A stretch of DNA of 64,000 nucleotides from Butyrivibrio sp. AE3009. Lineage in GTDB: Bacteria; Bacillota; Clostridia; Lachnospirales; Lachnospiraceae. Both the position numbers and the translations under genes were made by a program. Below, in pieces: positions 18,755 through 28,821 of this stretch. The notes beneath the pieces are model-generated. The model was not told the origin of the DNA and searched no databases. It saw only the letters and a program-made list of their open reading frames with translations. Location of the stretch: positions 1-64,000 of the forward strand of contig NZ_ATVS01000001.1 of assembly GCF_000420845.1 (NCBI RefSeq). The letters are read 5' to 3'. Position 1 is the first letter of the stretch; the number at the start of each line of letters is the position of its first letter.

Positions 18755-20203
18755 TTATTCAAAATCGGTGTATAGCAGATACTGCCTTCTCTTCTCTTTA
18801 AAGTCATCAAGTTCCTCCTTCCAGGAAGCCTTGATTTTTTCAGCACTTTTGCCGTCCTCTATCATGAGCCTGACATTATCCGTACCCATAAGATAATCGA
18901 TCCAGTAATGCCCGTCGTTATATTTGGGGCCCCAAAAGACTGCTTCACAGCTGCTTTCATTTATCGCATTATAAGCATCTATCAGGTAGCTTAAGTTTAA
19001 TCCGTTATTCCGGATATCCGAAAGAGGTATTGTCCGCAGATCCCTGCCATAGCATGTTTTATCCTGGTACATGGGGCTCACGGCACCTTCCATAGACACA
19101 GGTATAAAATTATAATCGTATTCTTTCATATCAGCAAGGTATGGACTTCCATAAGTTTCAAAAGGGTACTCCGTCCCTCTTCCCACAGATACAACAGTAT
19201 TCTCAAAGAGGCACGTGGAAGGATACAGGTACACCGCTCTCATATCCTTAAGATTTGGAGATGGCGGCTTGATCAGATAATGCATTGTGTTATGATCATA
19301 GCCAAGACAGGTGATCACCGTAAGATCACAGGAGTCCTTCCCTGCCTGTAGCCATCCTTCACCATTAATCATAAGTGCCAACTCCCCCAGCGTCATACCA
19401 TGAGCAACCGGAATCGGAAGTCTTCCCACGTTGGAAATAAGCTCATTCTGAAGGATCGGTCCGTCAACCAAAAAGCCGTTGGGATTGGGCCTGTCAAGAA
19501 TTATCACCGATTTGCCATGCTCTGAGCAGGCGTCCATAAGATCAAACATTGTGATGTAATATGTATAGAATCTGAGTCCCACATCCTGGATATCAACCAC
19601 AAGTACATCAAATGTCTCTAACGTATCTTCAGAAACCGCCTTGCTGCGATTATCCTCATACAGAGAAAGAAGCGGAACTCCTGTAGCCGGGTCAATTGAA
19701 TCATCCACGCCTTCTCCGGCGTCACTGGTACCTCTAAAGCCGTGCTCCGGGGATAAAACGCAGGCCACATCAACATTCTGCCGTATAAGAGCATCGAGGA
19801 CATGTTCCCCATAGGTCACATCATTCCCCTTATCATCCTTGCCGAAGTGAATGAGATCAGCTCCTTCACCTAATGCATCGTAGTCGAAAGAACACTCATC
19901 TCCTACGATTCCTGACTGATTGGAAAAAAGAGCGACTCTCTTTCCCTCAAGCATTGGAATATACTGCTCAAAGCGCTCATCTCCAAGAATCAGCTGCGTT
20001 TCTATGTCATCGCTTTCGGTCTCTTCTGTAGTTCCAAGCCTGCTACTGTCAGTCTGAACATCTTCTATCTTTTCAAAAGCAGAACTTGAATACCCTTGCG
20101 ATGATACAGGAGTTCCCCCGGATTCACCACAGGCTCCCAAGGTGCCTGCTGCAATTACCACCGCTAAGATCAAACTCAGTTTTCCGGAAGTTTTTCTTAT
20201 CAT
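18755..20203 (-). CDS. DUF1343 lipoprotein, exo-beta-N-acetylmuramidase NamZ-like
   Basis: 482 residues. A lipoprotein signal with lipobox LGAC near residue 25 is followed by a Ser/Thr-rich linker and a DUF1343 domain: VALFSNQSGIVG, VLSPEHGFRG, VDIQDVGLRFYTY, ILDRPNPNG, and VGRGTEYPFETYG. In Bacteroidota and Bacillus the family (NamZ) releases terminal N-acetylmuramic acid from peptidoglycan fragments. Extracellular, membrane-tethered action is inferred from the lipobox. Its start overlaps the RsmF-like stop (ATGA). Confidence 0.85.
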   Translation of the reverse strand: MIRKTSGKLSLILAVVIAAGTLGACGESGGTPVSSQGYSSSAFEKIEDVQTDSSRLGTTEETESDDIETQLILGDERFEQYIPMLEGKRVALFSNQSGIVGDECSFDYDALGEGADLIHFGKDDKGNDVTYGEHVLDALIRQNVDVACVLSPEHGFRGTSDAGEGVDDSIDPATGVPLLSLYEDNRSKAVSEDTLETFDVLVVDIQDVGLRFYTYYITMFDLMDACSEHGKSVIILDRPNPNGFLVDGPILQNELISNVGRLPIPVAHGMTLGELALMINGEGWLQAGKDSCDLTVITCLGYDHNTMHYLIKPPSPNLKDMRAVYLYPSTCLFENTVVSVGRGTEYPFETYGSPYLADMKEYDYNFIPVSMEGAVSPMYQDKTCYGRDLRTIPLSDIRNNGLNLSYLIDAYNAINESSCEAVFWGPKYNDGHYWIDYLMGTDNVRLMIEDGKSAEKIKASWKEELDDFKEKRRQYLLYTDFE

Positions 20204-21603
20204 AGGTTGATCCTTAGTCCCTTGGGATAATGGTTCTTTAACATTCCGCCTGCAGCCTTGGCCCAGCCTATACTATAGCCGTCCACCAGGATAAGACGCC
20301 AGCCTTTTTCCTTTTTATCAAGGCCCCTCAGGGTCTGTCCATTCAAATATGCATCTATTTCAGGAGCTTCTGCCTCAAAATCCACATAGGCCTGTACTTC
20401 ATCTTTCCTAAGAGCAAGTGCCAGCGCATGGGAGGGCTCGAACCTATCTTTTTTCAAGGTTCCCAGGTGAAGTCCCGGGCGCATTACCTTAAGTCCATTT
20501 GGTGAAGGCATGTTTTCAGGAGCCAGATACATCTGATCTCCGAACATAAATATTGTTCCCTTAAGATCATCAGGGTTCACCAGAGTCTCTTTTGCGAACT
20601 CCTCAAATATTTTTTTCTCGGCCTTTGACGCTTCTTTTACCCTGCCTCCCGGAACGTATCTACTTAAATCTGAAGAAGTAAGCTCTCCGTCCCTCTTTAG
20701 AACGCACAGGAAATGCCCCTCGCCTTTTACCTTGTGGGGCCAGAGTCTTACGCTCTTTCCTATCTCATTGGCTTCAATATCGTCAGCATCAGTCCATTCA
20801 GGCCTTCCTGCCTCCATTCCGCCCACAAGCGGTACAGTCACCACATGGAAATCAGGGTGCTTTCTGATAAACTGAAGTATAGTGTTCTCATTTTCTTCTA
20901 CAGAAAAAGTACAGGTGGAATAAACAAGAGTCCCGCCCGGAAGCAGCATTTTTTCGGCACAATCCAGAATTTCTGCCTGTCTCTCGGCACAGAGTTTGAC
21001 ATTTTCGAGACTCCACTCGGAAAAGGCCTCTTCATTTTTCCTGAACATTCCTTCTCCTGAACAGGGAGCATCCACAAGGATTTTTTCAAAGTATCCTTCA
21101 AAAACTTCTGACAGATGCTTTGGCGTCTCGTTGGTTACAAGCGCATTATTTATACCAAGACGCTCTATGTTAAGAGATAATATCTTAGCTCTATCTCTGT
21201 TGATCTCATTAGTTACAAGTATCCCCTCTCCCTTCATGGCAACGGCTATCTGAGTGGATTTGCCGCCGGGGGCAGCGCACAGGTCAAGAATCTTCTCTCC
21301 GGGCCTTGGAGCAAGGAAATGAACCGGTGCCATAGCGCTGGGTTCCTGAATGTAATATAGTCCCGCTTCATGATAAGGGTGCTTGCCCGGAGTATCACTG
21401 GTCTCATAATAATATCCATTCTCTTCCCAGGGCACCTCTTCTTTGGCAGTAGGAAATTTGTTGAGAACAGACTTATCAGCCTTAAATGTATTGATCCTTA
21501 AGGCATGATGCCTTGCGTCATCATCAAAACTGTCCAAAAACTGCTGGTATTCTTCCTGTGACAAAGAACTTTTCATTCTCTCTTTAAATATTTCCGGTAA
21601 CAT
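20200..21603 (-). CDS. RsmF/NOL1-NOP2-Sun family rRNA m5C methyltransferase
   Basis: 467 residues. The SAM-binding motif LDLCAAPGGKSTQIA, the catalytic DAPCSGEGMFRK and the YSTCTFSVEENE motif give the two-cysteine m5C methyltransferase signature. The C-terminal 150 residues (PKGLRINL end, GWAKAAGGMLKNHYP) correspond to the extra domain of RsmF-type enzymes acting on 16S rRNA. It is probably the first gene of a run that includes namZ-like and the two ABC genes. RsmF versus other RsmB-like paralogues is not settled. Confidence 0.88.
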   Translation of the reverse strand: MLPEIFKERMKSSLSQEEYQQFLDSFDDDARHHALRINTFKADKSVLNKFPTAKEEVPWEENGYYYETSDTPGKHPYHEAGLYYIQEPSAMAPVHFLAPRPGEKILDLCAAPGGKSTQIAVAMKGEGILVTNEINRDRAKILSLNIERLGINNALVTNETPKHLSEVFEGYFEKILVDAPCSGEGMFRKNEEAFSEWSLENVKLCAERQAEILDCAEKMLLPGGTLVYSTCTFSVEENENTILQFIRKHPDFHVVTVPLVGGMEAGRPEWTDADDIEANEIGKSVRLWPHKVKGEGHFLCVLKRDGELTSSDLSRYVPGGRVKEASKAEKKIFEEFAKETLVNPDDLKGTIFMFGDQMYLAPENMPSPNGLKVMRPGLHLGTLKKDRFEPSHALALALRKDEVQAYVDFEAEAPEIDAYLNGQTLRGLDKKEKGWRLILVDGYSIGWAKAAGGMLKNHYPKGLRINL

Positions 21604-21613
21604 AAAACCTCAC

Positions 21614-21645
21614 TAATAAACACGCCACCGCAAGAGCAGTGGCGC
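21614..21645 (-). terminator. Possible terminator after MntR-like gene
   Basis: Minus strand CGCCAC/GTGGCG stem with a loop of about ten bases, followed by TGTTTATTA, between the regulator stop and the rsmF-like start. The stem is short and the T tract is broken, so efficiency is uncertain. Confidence 0.45.
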
Positions 21646-21660
21646 AGCATTTACTTGTAT

Positions 21661-22032
21661 TTACTTCTCTTCGTGTTCCTTGATATACTTCTTGATTCCC
21701 TTGAAGGTCTCAGGGCTTATGATATGCTCAATCCTGCAGGCATCAGCCTCAGCTATTGTCTCATTGACCCCTGCTGTCATCATAAGGAACTTGGTCAGAT
21801 TGGTGTGCTTGGCGTAAACAGCCTTGGCAACCTTAAGTCCCTCAGCTGTAAGATTGAGCTCACCGTCTGCTTCCATGGTAATAAGGCCATTCTCCTTGAG
21901 AATGCCCACAGCTCTTGATACACTGGGCCTTGAAAACTCAAGTTCATTGGCCACATCAATTGATCGTACCACACCCTTTTTCTTCTTCAAAAGGTATATA
22001 GTCTCGATATAATCTTCACCAGATTCGTGCAT
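21661..22032 (-). CDS. DtxR/MntR-family metal-dependent transcriptional regulator
   Basis: 123 residues. The N-terminal winged helix (GEDYIETIYLLKKKKG, SIDVANELEFSRPSVSRAV, ENGLITMEADGELNLTAEG) is followed by the metal-binding dimerisation helices with EADACRIEHIISPETF. The length lacks the SH3 domain, as in MntR and similar clostridial regulators. It likely responds to Mn or Fe. No metal transporter is adjacent, so its targets are elsewhere. A good promoter precedes it. Confidence 0.85.
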   Translation of the reverse strand: MHESGEDYIETIYLLKKKKGVVRSIDVANELEFSRPSVSRAVGILKENGLITMEADGELNLTAEGLKVAKAVYAKHTNLTKFLMMTAGVNETIAEADACRIEHIISPETFKGIKKYIKEHEEK

Positions 22033-22065
22033 AGTACACCCCCGTGCATTAGTCTTAATATGTTA

Positions 22066-22094
22066 ATTGTATTGTACGCAACCAAAATATGCAA
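22066..22094 (-). promoter_or_regulatory. Promoter of MntR-like gene
   Basis: Minus strand TTGCAT (22089-22094), 17-bp spacer, TACAAT (22066-22071), about 34 bp before the ATG with a GGGGG ribosome site between. Confidence 0.65.
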
Positions 22095-22154
22095 GAGTTT
22101 AATCAGATAAAATATATCACTCTTCATATAAGTCATGATCACTTATAACTCAGA

Positions 22155-22760
22155 TCATGGTTCATACCAGACGCATCTTACAGAATAAATTCTGTTGCTA
22201 TAGTCTTTTAATGTAGTATACGTATCTTTAAGCGGATCCATACAGATATATTCCCCGTTTTCTGCGCCTATGATCAACACAAAATGATGATAACTAAAAA
22301 GGGATTTCCTATGGATCTTCACTATAGGATACCTCCCCTGGGAAAGGCATTCGTCTATATATCCTGAATCCAGGTCACTGTAAACTTCCGCATTAAAGCC
22401 GGGAAGCTTATCAAGAGCTCCCCACTGCATATTTCCGGCAGCATCAAACACTCCGTTTTCAGATAAAAGAGTAGCCACTCCTCCGGGAGATAATGCCCCA
22501 CTGCTCTCGGAAATTGCGGAAGCTATACAGGTAGTTATACAGCCTGATGACTCCATTGTGTATTTGGATTCTCCCAGATGTATTGTCTTCCACCTGTCAT
22601 CATCCTGGCGATAATGAACCATGTTTTCAGACACGGGATAATCCACTTCACATTTCACATTGAGACCGCCGCGATTCTTCACGATCTGTGACAAAAATAC
22701 TAATGCCAGAATTGCTATAGTAATACCGCATGCGATGATTATTTTTTTATTGCTACGCAT
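22155..22760 (-). CDS. Membrane-anchored C39-like cysteine peptidase family protein
   Basis: 201 residues. One N-terminal membrane helix (IIIACGITIAILALVFLSQI) is followed by a C39-like fold outside the cell. RQDDDRWKTIHLG precedes the catalytic-type Cys74 (SSGCITT), with His159 (YHHFVLIIG) and Asp175 (CMDPL). This matches the stand-alone Peptidase_C39_2 group of papain-like proteins, whose substrates are mostly unknown. A strong terminator separates it from rny upstream, so it must have its own promoter in the short gap. Extracellular location makes a role in cleaving cytoplasmic leader peptides unlikely. Confidence 0.8.
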   Translation of the reverse strand: MRSNKKIIIACGITIAILALVFLSQIVKNRGGLNVKCEVDYPVSENMVHYRQDDDRWKTIHLGESKYTMESSGCITTCIASAISESSGALSPGGVATLLSENGVFDAAGNMQWGALDKLPGFNAEVYSDLDSGYIDECLSQGRYPIVKIHRKSLFSYHHFVLIIGAENGEYICMDPLKDTYTTLKDYSNRIYSVRCVWYEP

Positions 22761-22802
22761 ATCCCCTCTGACTCCACTCCTCTTTTATAATCCCCGTAAT
22801 TT

Positions 22803-22834
22803 TAAAAGAGGCCATCCTTACGGATAGCCTCTCC
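22803..22834 (-). terminator. Terminator after rny
   Basis: Minus strand stem GAGGCTATCC/GGATGGCCTC with loop GTAA and one wobble pair, followed by TTTTAAAATT. Confidence 0.8.
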
Positions 22835-22867
22835 ACTACATTTTCAATTTAATACGATGCAGCCTGA

Positions 22868-24415
22868 TTACTTAGCATAATCTGTTGCTCTGCTCTCTCT
22901 GATGATATTAACCTTGATCTGTCCGGGATATTCCATCTCGTCCTCAATCTTCTTGGCAATATCACGAGCCATGAGCACCATGTCTTCATCAGATACCTGC
23001 TCAGGAACAACCATTACTCTGACTTCTCTGCCGGCCTGAATAGCAAATGAGTGATCAACACCCTTAAAGCTATTAGTGATATCCTCGAGTTCTTTAAGTC
23101 TGGATGTGTAGGTTTCAAGTGTTTCTCTTCTTGCGCCGGGTCTTGCTGAAGAAATTGTATCAGCAGCCTGTACCAGTACAGCAATAAGAGACTGGGGTTC
23201 AACATCACCGTGGTGAGCTTCTACCGCATTGATAACTGTCTGTGATTCCTTGTACTTCTTACATATCTCAACACCAAGCTGAATATGTGAGCCTTCAAGT
23301 TCATGATCTACAGCCTTACCAATATCATGTAAGAGACCTGCTCTCTTAGCAACTCTAACATCGAGTCCAAGCTCTGATGCCAGAAGTCCGCACAGCTGAG
23401 CAACCTCAACAGAATGCTTAAGGCAGTTCTGTCCATAACTGGTTCTGAATTTCATTCTACCGAGAATCTTAACTACTTCAGGATGGAGTCCGTGAACACC
23501 TGCCTCGATAGCAGCGTTCTCACCTTCCTCTTTGATCTTGGCAGCTACTTCTTTCTGTGCCTTCTCCACCATCTCTTCAATTCTTGCGGGATGGATACGT
23601 CCGTCCACGATAAGCTTCTCAAGAGCTATACGTGCTACTTCACGTCGGATAGGATCAAATCCGGATATAACCACAGCTTCCGGTGTGTCATCGATAATAA
23701 GATCAACACCGGTCATTGTCTCAAGGGTTCTGATGTTTCTTCCCTCTCTGCCAATGATTCGACCTTTCATCTCATCATTAGGCAGCTGAACTACAGATAT
23801 TGTTGTCTCGGAAACGTGATCCGCTGCACAACGCTGAATTGCGTTAACAACGATTTCCTTGGCTCTCTTATCTGCTTCTTCCTTAGCCTCAGCTTCCATG
23901 TTCTTGATCATGACAGCTGATTCATGCTTCACATCATCTTCTACGATCTTTAAAAGATACTCTTTTGCCTGCTCGGAGGTTAAGCCAGAGATTTTCTCCA
24001 GTTCCTGTACTCTCTGTTCGTTAAGCTTCGCAACCTCTTCACTCTTCTTGTTGATTGCCTCTTCACGGGCATTCAAGCTCTGCTCTTTCCTCTCGATCGC
24101 TTCCGATCTCTTCTCGACGTTCTCCTCTTTCTGCTGAACTCTACGTTCGGAACGCTGAACCTCGTTACGACGATCCTTGACTTCTTTCTCAAGGTCGTTA
24201 CGTGTTTTCATGGCTTCTTCTTTAGCTTCAAGAAGTTTCTCACGCTTCGTATCTTCCGCAGTTTTGAGGGCCTCGTCAATAATCTTTCTTGCCCTTTCCT
24301 CAGCACTTCCGATTTTGCCCTCTGTTACCTTTTTGTGGTAATTGGTGGCTAAAACCCAAGTTGCAAGAGCAGAAATGACAAGAGTTACTACTACTGCAAT
24401 AACATAACCGATCAT
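22868..24415 (-). CDS. rny: Ribonuclease Y
   Basis: 515 residues, the family's usual length. The parts in order are an N-terminal membrane anchor ([18 protein letters not shown]), a long Lys/Glu/Arg-rich coiled coil (about 30-200), a KH domain with [15 protein letters not shown], and an HD domain with [12 protein letters not shown]. It is the membrane-bound endoribonuclease that starts mRNA turnover in Firmicutes. GGAGGT lies nine bases before the ATG. It is monocistronic, between its own promoter and terminator. Confidence 0.97.
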   Translation of the reverse strand: MIGYVIAVVVTLVISALATWVLATNYHKKVTEGKIGSAEERARKIIDEALKTAEDTKREKLLEAKEEAMKTRNDLEKEVKDRRNEVQRSERRVQQKEENVEKRSEAIERKEQSLNAREEAINKKSEEVAKLNEQRVQELEKISGLTSEQAKEYLLKIVEDDVKHESAVMIKNMEAEAKEEADKRAKEIVVNAIQRCAADHVSETTISVVQLPNDEMKGRIIGREGRNIRTLETMTGVDLIIDDTPEAVVISGFDPIRREVARIALEKLIVDGRIHPARIEEMVEKAQKEVAAKIKEEGENAAIEAGVHGLHPEVVKILGRMKFRTSYGQNCLKHSVEVAQLCGLLASELGLDVRVAKRAGLLHDIGKAVDHELEGSHIQLGVEICKKYKESQTVINAVEAHHGDVEPQSLIAVLVQAADTISSARPGARRETLETYTSRLKELEDITNSFKGVDHSFAIQAGREVRVMVVPEQVSDEDMVLMARDIAKKIEDEMEYPGQIKVNIIRESRATDYAK

Positions 24416-24509
24416 TACAGGAGCACCTCCTTATTCAATTTTCATTGTACAATATTTTGTATATCAAGCCTCAAAATGGCCTACCCATATACAATTTTAC
24501 AACATATTA

Positions 24510-24538
24510 ATATTACCTTTTCTATGTTGCAGTGTCAA
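24510..24538 (-). promoter_or_regulatory. Promoter of rny
   Basis: Minus strand TTGACA (24533-24538), 17-bp spacer, TAATAT (24510-24515), about 95 bp before the rny start. The 153-bp gap 24416-24568 shows no clear T-rich terminator for the preceding nine-gene operon, so read-through into rny is possible. Confidence 0.7.
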
Positions 24539-24568
24539 GAAAGATATTGTTCCCTGACGTAGCGATAT

Positions 24569-25051
24569 TCAATATCTGAAAAAATGTATCTCAGCGGTTG
24601 CACCGCATATTTCCGGCCTGTTTTGGGATTTGTCCCTCATAACGAGGAAATCCGTGAAGTCATTTCTGCGAAGCCACTCCTCAAACACTTCCCGATACTC
24701 ATCCTCCAGGCAGTACATAACCTTTAACAGAATATCATCTCCGTATTGACTATCCTCCCAGTCATAAAGAGCTCTTGCTACCTCGGTCATCTTTTGCAGA
24801 AGCCCTGAAGCGATTCCTTCCCTTCTGTGTTCCTCATCGGTCCAAACGCTGAGCAGGCTGATGTCTCCGTTATCCTCGAGTTCAGCCACCAATGCTCCCA
24901 CAGCCCCATCTTTGTCATCGGCTGCCAAAGCCAGATAGTTTTCCTCAAAATTTCCTTGCTGTTTAAGTTCTTCCACTACCATAGGAAGAATAAGAGGTTC
25001 ATATTCTTCAAGATTTTTTTCGGTGATCTGACTGTAAATCACAGTATTCAT
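24569..25051 (-). CDS. GNAT-family acetyltransferase, last gene of the nine-gene island
   Basis: 160 residues. VWTDEEHRREGIASGLLQKM is the acetyl-CoA-binding motif A (R-x-x-G-I-A) of GNAT enzymes. The fold order (ALVAELEDNGDISLLSVW, motif A, WLRRNDFTDFLVM) fits a single complete domain. The start ATG shares one base with the stop of the 1256-residue gene (TGATG), so translation is coupled. It is the third GNAT-like protein in the operon. Substrate is unknown; acetylation of an operon product is an inference. Confidence 0.8.
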   Translation of the reverse strand: MNTVIYSQITEKNLEEYEPLILPMVVEELKQQGNFEENYLALAADDKDGAVGALVAELEDNGDISLLSVWTDEEHRREGIASGLLQKMTEVARALYDWEDSQYGDDILLKVMYCLEDEYREVFEEWLRRNDFTDFLVMRDKSQNRPEICGATAEIHFFRY

Positions 25052-28000
25052 CAACTATTCCTCTCTGAACTGACTGCACTTTCAATCCATTGCATTGTTT
25101 GAGTCATCCTGGTAATAAAAAGGCATATTCCATCGATATCCCTTTTCCGATACCCTGCTTCCTTCAATGCAGACTTTATATACACTATCAGGCTATCCTG
25201 CACAAATGAATCTGCGATAATATGAGGTGATTTTTCTTCATTTCCTTTGGCATAAGCAGCCAGGATTTTCTTCATTAATTCACTCTTTTCACTCATTTTT
25301 GAAGAAATGAAAGCATCGATCTGCGATATTTTCTGTTCATCGCTGCTTTCTTTGGGATAATTCAAGCTGCTAAGCCCCGAGATGACCTTCTCAAGAATCA
25401 CTGCCTGATATGCATAAGAGGGACGCTTCTCTAAGAAAAATGTTCCCATAAGCCTTTCTCCCTCTTCTTTCTTTTCTTCCAGCTTGCAAAGTTCTGAAAA
25501 TGCGAAGTCCAGGTCCTTGTCTGTAAATTCTTCTTTATACAGGTTAAACAGGCTGGCTTTTCCAAAGGCTGTGGCAGTAGTAAGCTCCCTTTCAAGCTTA
25601 CTGAACATTTTGTTATCCTCGGAAGTCCTCTCATCTTCAGGTATATTATTTATCCTTACATATTCAGCACCCTCTGTAACAATCTGCGTCGGTGTCTTGC
25701 CCATCTTAATATAGCCCATAAATATCTGCGGACTGATACTTACTGTATACTCGGTATTCTCTTTGGATATATAAACAATTTCATGATCCGCCTCATAATC
25801 TGCTAAAACTGTCCCTACTTCACCTTTATAATCATTAGCGATGTTATTGGCATAAGCATTATCCAGAAAACTCAGCGCCACCTCGCATAGACTTAAGTAT
25901 TTCATAAATGATTCATTGAGGAGGTGATCCTGCTTAAGCCTTTTGGCGTAATAATCATTAAGCATCTTCATATTGGAACTGATTTCTTTATGTTTTGCTC
26001 TGGCCTCATCGGCAACGCCTTTGCCGCTTTTCATTATTATATCTGCAATTCTGCTTCCGCTTGCAAGCATCTCACATATTGACTGATCGTAACTCTTTAA
26101 GCTGCCCTCCTGCTCTGTTATTCTGTTTCTTATCTCTTCAGCAAGTAAAACACCTGTATCCTTGTAAACATTTTGGAATTCCTGAACATCCTCCATTTCG
26201 ATATGCTCTGAGTAATTAGCCGTCAGTTCACCCTTATCCGCTTCTCGAAGGTCCTCTCCTATAGCTCCCGGCGAGTAACCCTTACGTACCAGATCCGCGC
26301 CATCAACAGTATCATAATAACGGTCGAGATCTTCCTTGGTAGTCATCTTCTGACCGAAATTCTCATAGGAAGTATCAGTCTTTTGGAATTTATCAGCTAT
26401 ATCATTTGCTGCAATATTTTTTCCAAAGCCGTTAGCTCCCACAGCTATATTGAGCCCATTGGAGATAACACCTGTAAAGTCAATTATCTCTTTTTCTATA
26501 TCGCCGGCAATAGGAAGGTTTGCAAGCTTTGCCATATCCGTCACATAAGTGGCGCAGTTTCTCTTATAATAACCGTAGCCTCCGTCTGCATAGGTCTCCG
26601 TTGCCTTAAGAATCCTGTTTATATCGCCGGTCTTTACCTTATACTTTCTGGCAATATCAAAATCATGATTGTAATCATTCCGAATCTGCCCCTGCATAAG
26701 AGCACCGGATGCCATCATCAGATGGTTAACTTTCGAAAGTCCTCCGCCCGGGTAAAAGCCCATTTTGAGGCAATATCTCTCCTTCCGCTTTGTAGCTTTG
26801 TTATACCGGCTATAGGACAGACCTATCATGGCATGGCCCATGCCTGCCCAGATATCAGCACCTCTTTTGCCTCTCATAGACTGCGCTGTCATTATGGTCA
26901 CCTCCGGTGGGCTCTCCGGATTTCCCGCAGTCATTTTTTCCCAGATAAGAGGGAATCTTCTAAAATCAAAAAGAAGATTTTCTTCATCGTCACTGTCTGT
27001 AATGTGCTCATCCGCAAACCTCTCATCTTTGGTTCCGGGAACAAAACCATGTATCCGCTTCTTCTGGGCGCCGGCTGCTCTCTCCTTTTCCTTGAGCTGT
27101 TTGGGTGCCGCAATTGCCTTGCCGACAATAGACCCGACAAGGCCGACAGTTGCACCGATCATCCATCTTGCGCCGGCCATACCATAGTTCTTGAGTTTCC
27201 CCCAAAGGCCTATTCTGCTGTTTGGTCTTTCTACAGGAACAAAAGAACGTCCCTGAACTGCGCGCATGGAATTATCGATATTCTGTCTTTCAACCGGAGG
27301 CTTTATATTTTCAGCCTTATTCTTTTGAACAGCCTCTCCGCCTTCTTTATACTGCTTTAACTCTAAGACATCCTGAGCGAGAGCTTTTCGTACTTCATTA
27401 CCTTCCCGGGTAAGTCTGCTCTTTCTCTCCTTTGTATATATATCCTTCTTTTTGAGATGATATTCGATAGCACCCTCAAGATCTGAATGTCTCGTGAAAT
27501 AGTCACTGATCTTTGTTTCATCCATACGCTCCTTCTTAAGAAAAAGTGTATCGATGTATTTAGAGAATTCAGCAGGGACTTTTCGTTTAACATGGGAGAG
27601 CGGAATTTCCTTTTCCTCTTTCAGCGCAAGGAGTTTGTTATTACTTATTTCGGTCATGGCCCCATCTATATCTTCTTTTTCCAAAAGAGCATAATAAGGA
27701 GAGGACATGATTGCCAGTCGCTCGGAATAGTCCTTTTCTATTTCCTTATAGATTTTTATTCTGACCTTCATCTCCTCCAAAGTCTTCTTTGAAAAATCCA
27801 GGGGTGTATCGAATCGTTTTTCCAGACGAAGCACTTCTCCCAGAAGAAGATCTGCGTGTTTAGCCACCTGTAATTTGCTGTATAGCTTTAGAAAATGTTC
27901 TTTCTCGGTCTCTCCTTTTTCCTTTCTGTGGAGAAAATCATCTGTCCTTGCAAAGGTAAAATCCGACATATCCCAGGACATGATGTCAAAAAGGATGGTC

Positions 28001-28821
28001 TCTATCTGTCTTACCTTTAGCTGCAACCCGGTTTGACCCTCAGCGTCATTGTTGTCATCGGCCTTCATTCGGCAGAGCATCGTAGCCATAGCCTCATCCT
28101 TGAGGTTATTAGCTCTTGCATACCAAAGGATCGCATCCGTCAGGCAGTTATCGTAGCGTTCGTTCACTCCGTCGGCGAGGCCTTCTGCTTCACTCTTTTG
28201 TTTAAGGAACTCTTTCTTTTTGTTCTTATATTTCTCTATGTCCTTAAGATATCCCCGGGTAAGCTTAACATCAGCAAGTTTCTGCTTAAAGCGTTCTCTG
28301 CGCTCTTTCGTTATTTCTCCCAGAGGTTTATCGCTAACAAGGTCGTGAGCCAGAGAGAGCTCATTATTGATCTCATCAGTGGTCAGATGTCGATTTCCTG
28401 TCATATAAGATAAATCGCGGGATACTGAAATATTGATCTGACTTGCATACTCATCGATATAGCTGATAAGTCTCTCACACAGAGCCTTTCTTTCAGGGCT
28501 GGAAGATGTTTTTCTCCGAAGCAGATAATCTGCGGCGCTCTGACGGATAGCAAGCAGGCTTTCTGTTCTTTCTTCCTCGCTTGTTGCCTGCTGATAAAGC
28601 AAAGCGCAGGCAATCACCTTCTGAAAGTTTGCCATTCGCTTATGGTCAGACACGACCTTTTTTATCTCAGTTTCAATCTTATTCAGATCGACCTGATCAT
28701 TGTGCACCGCCTGCTCCTTGCGCTCAGGCACCGGATTGTGTTCTGAAATATTCTGCTGACGGCTGATTGCTGATGCATTTAAACTCCTATGAAGATTGTC
28801 TAATTGGCTATGTTCCAGCAT
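25051..28821 (-). CDS. 1256-residue helical protein with permuted papain-like His/Cys domain
   Basis: No signal peptide or clear membrane helix. Residues 1-560 are charged and helical with coiled-coil character. A basic, Gly/Ala-rich stretch lies near 560-610 (GATVGLVGSIVGKAIAAPKQ). The centre (about 640-790) carries GMGHAMIGLSYS with His663 and, 93 residues on, KRNCATYVTDMAKLANLP with Cys756. His before Cys, and Asn-Cys-x-x-Tyr/Phe-Val, are marks of circularly permuted papain-like hydrolases (amidase, peptidase or acyltransferase). The C-terminal 450 residues are helical and unassigned. Residues 95-121 resemble a module found twice in the 2451-residue neighbour. Start and stop touch both neighbours (TAATG and TGATG). 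Toxin or effector activity is possible but unproven. Confidence 0.75.
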   Translation of the reverse strand: MLEHSQLDNLHRSLNASAISRQQNISEHNPVPERKEQAVHNDQVDLNKIETEIKKVVSDHKRMANFQKVIACALLYQQATSEEERTESLLAIRQSAADYLLRRKTSSSPERKALCERLISYIDEYASQINISVSRDLSYMTGNRHLTTDEINNELSLAHDLVSDKPLGEITKERRERFKQKLADVKLTRGYLKDIEKYKNKKKEFLKQKSEAEGLADGVNERYDNCLTDAILWYARANNLKDEAMATMLCRMKADDNNDAEGQTGLQLKVRQIETILFDIMSWDMSDFTFARTDDFLHRKEKGETEKEHFLKLYSKLQVAKHADLLLGEVLRLEKRFDTPLDFSKKTLEEMKVRIKIYKEIEKDYSERLAIMSSPYYALLEKEDIDGAMTEISNNKLLALKEEKEIPLSHVKRKVPAEFSKYIDTLFLKKERMDETKISDYFTRHSDLEGAIEYHLKKKDIYTKERKSRLTREGNEVRKALAQDVLELKQYKEGGEAVQKNKAENIKPPVERQNIDNSMRAVQGRSFVPVERPNSRIGLWGKLKNYGMAGARWMIGATVGLVGSIVGKAIAAPKQLKEKERAAGAQKKRIHGFVPGTKDERFADEHITDSDDEENLLFDFRRFPLIWEKMTAGNPESPPEVTIMTAQSMRGKRGADIWAGMGHAMIGLSYSRYNKATKRKERYCLKMGFYPGGGLSKVNHLMMASGALMQGQIRNDYNHDFDIARKYKVKTGDINRILKATETYADGGYGYYKRNCATYVTDMAKLANLPIAGDIEKEIIDFTGVISNGLNIAVGANGFGKNIAANDIADKFQKTDTSYENFGQKMTTKEDLDRYYDTVDGADLVRKGYSPGAIGEDLREADKGELTANYSEHIEMEDVQEFQNVYKDTGVLLAEEIRNRITEQEGSLKSYDQSICEMLASGSRIADIIMKSGKGVADEARAKHKEISSNMKMLNDYYAKRLKQDHLLNESFMKYLSLCEVALSFLDNAYANNIANDYKGEVGTVLADYEADHEIVYISKENTEYTVSISPQIFMGYIKMGKTPTQIVTEGAEYVRINNIPEDERTSEDNKMFSKLERELTTATAFGKASLFNLYKEEFTDKDLDFAFSELCKLEEKKEEGERLMGTFFLEKRPSYAYQAVILEKVISGLSSLNYPKESSDEQKISQIDAFISSKMSEKSELMKKILAAYAKGNEEKSPHIIADSFVQDSLIVYIKSALKEAGYRKRDIDGICLFITRMTQTMQWIESAVSSERNS

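Noticed and set aside
22155-22760. C39-like protein as the leader peptidase for the double-glycine peptide
   Set aside because: Its N-terminal helix places the domain outside the cell, whereas leader cleavage occurs on the cytoplasmic side, and it belongs to the stand-alone C39_2 group.
26383-27360. Long plus-strand frame opposite the 1256-residue gene
   Set aside because: It has no ribosome site and no recognisable domain, and the minus strand carries the conserved His/Cys motifs and the coupled starts.
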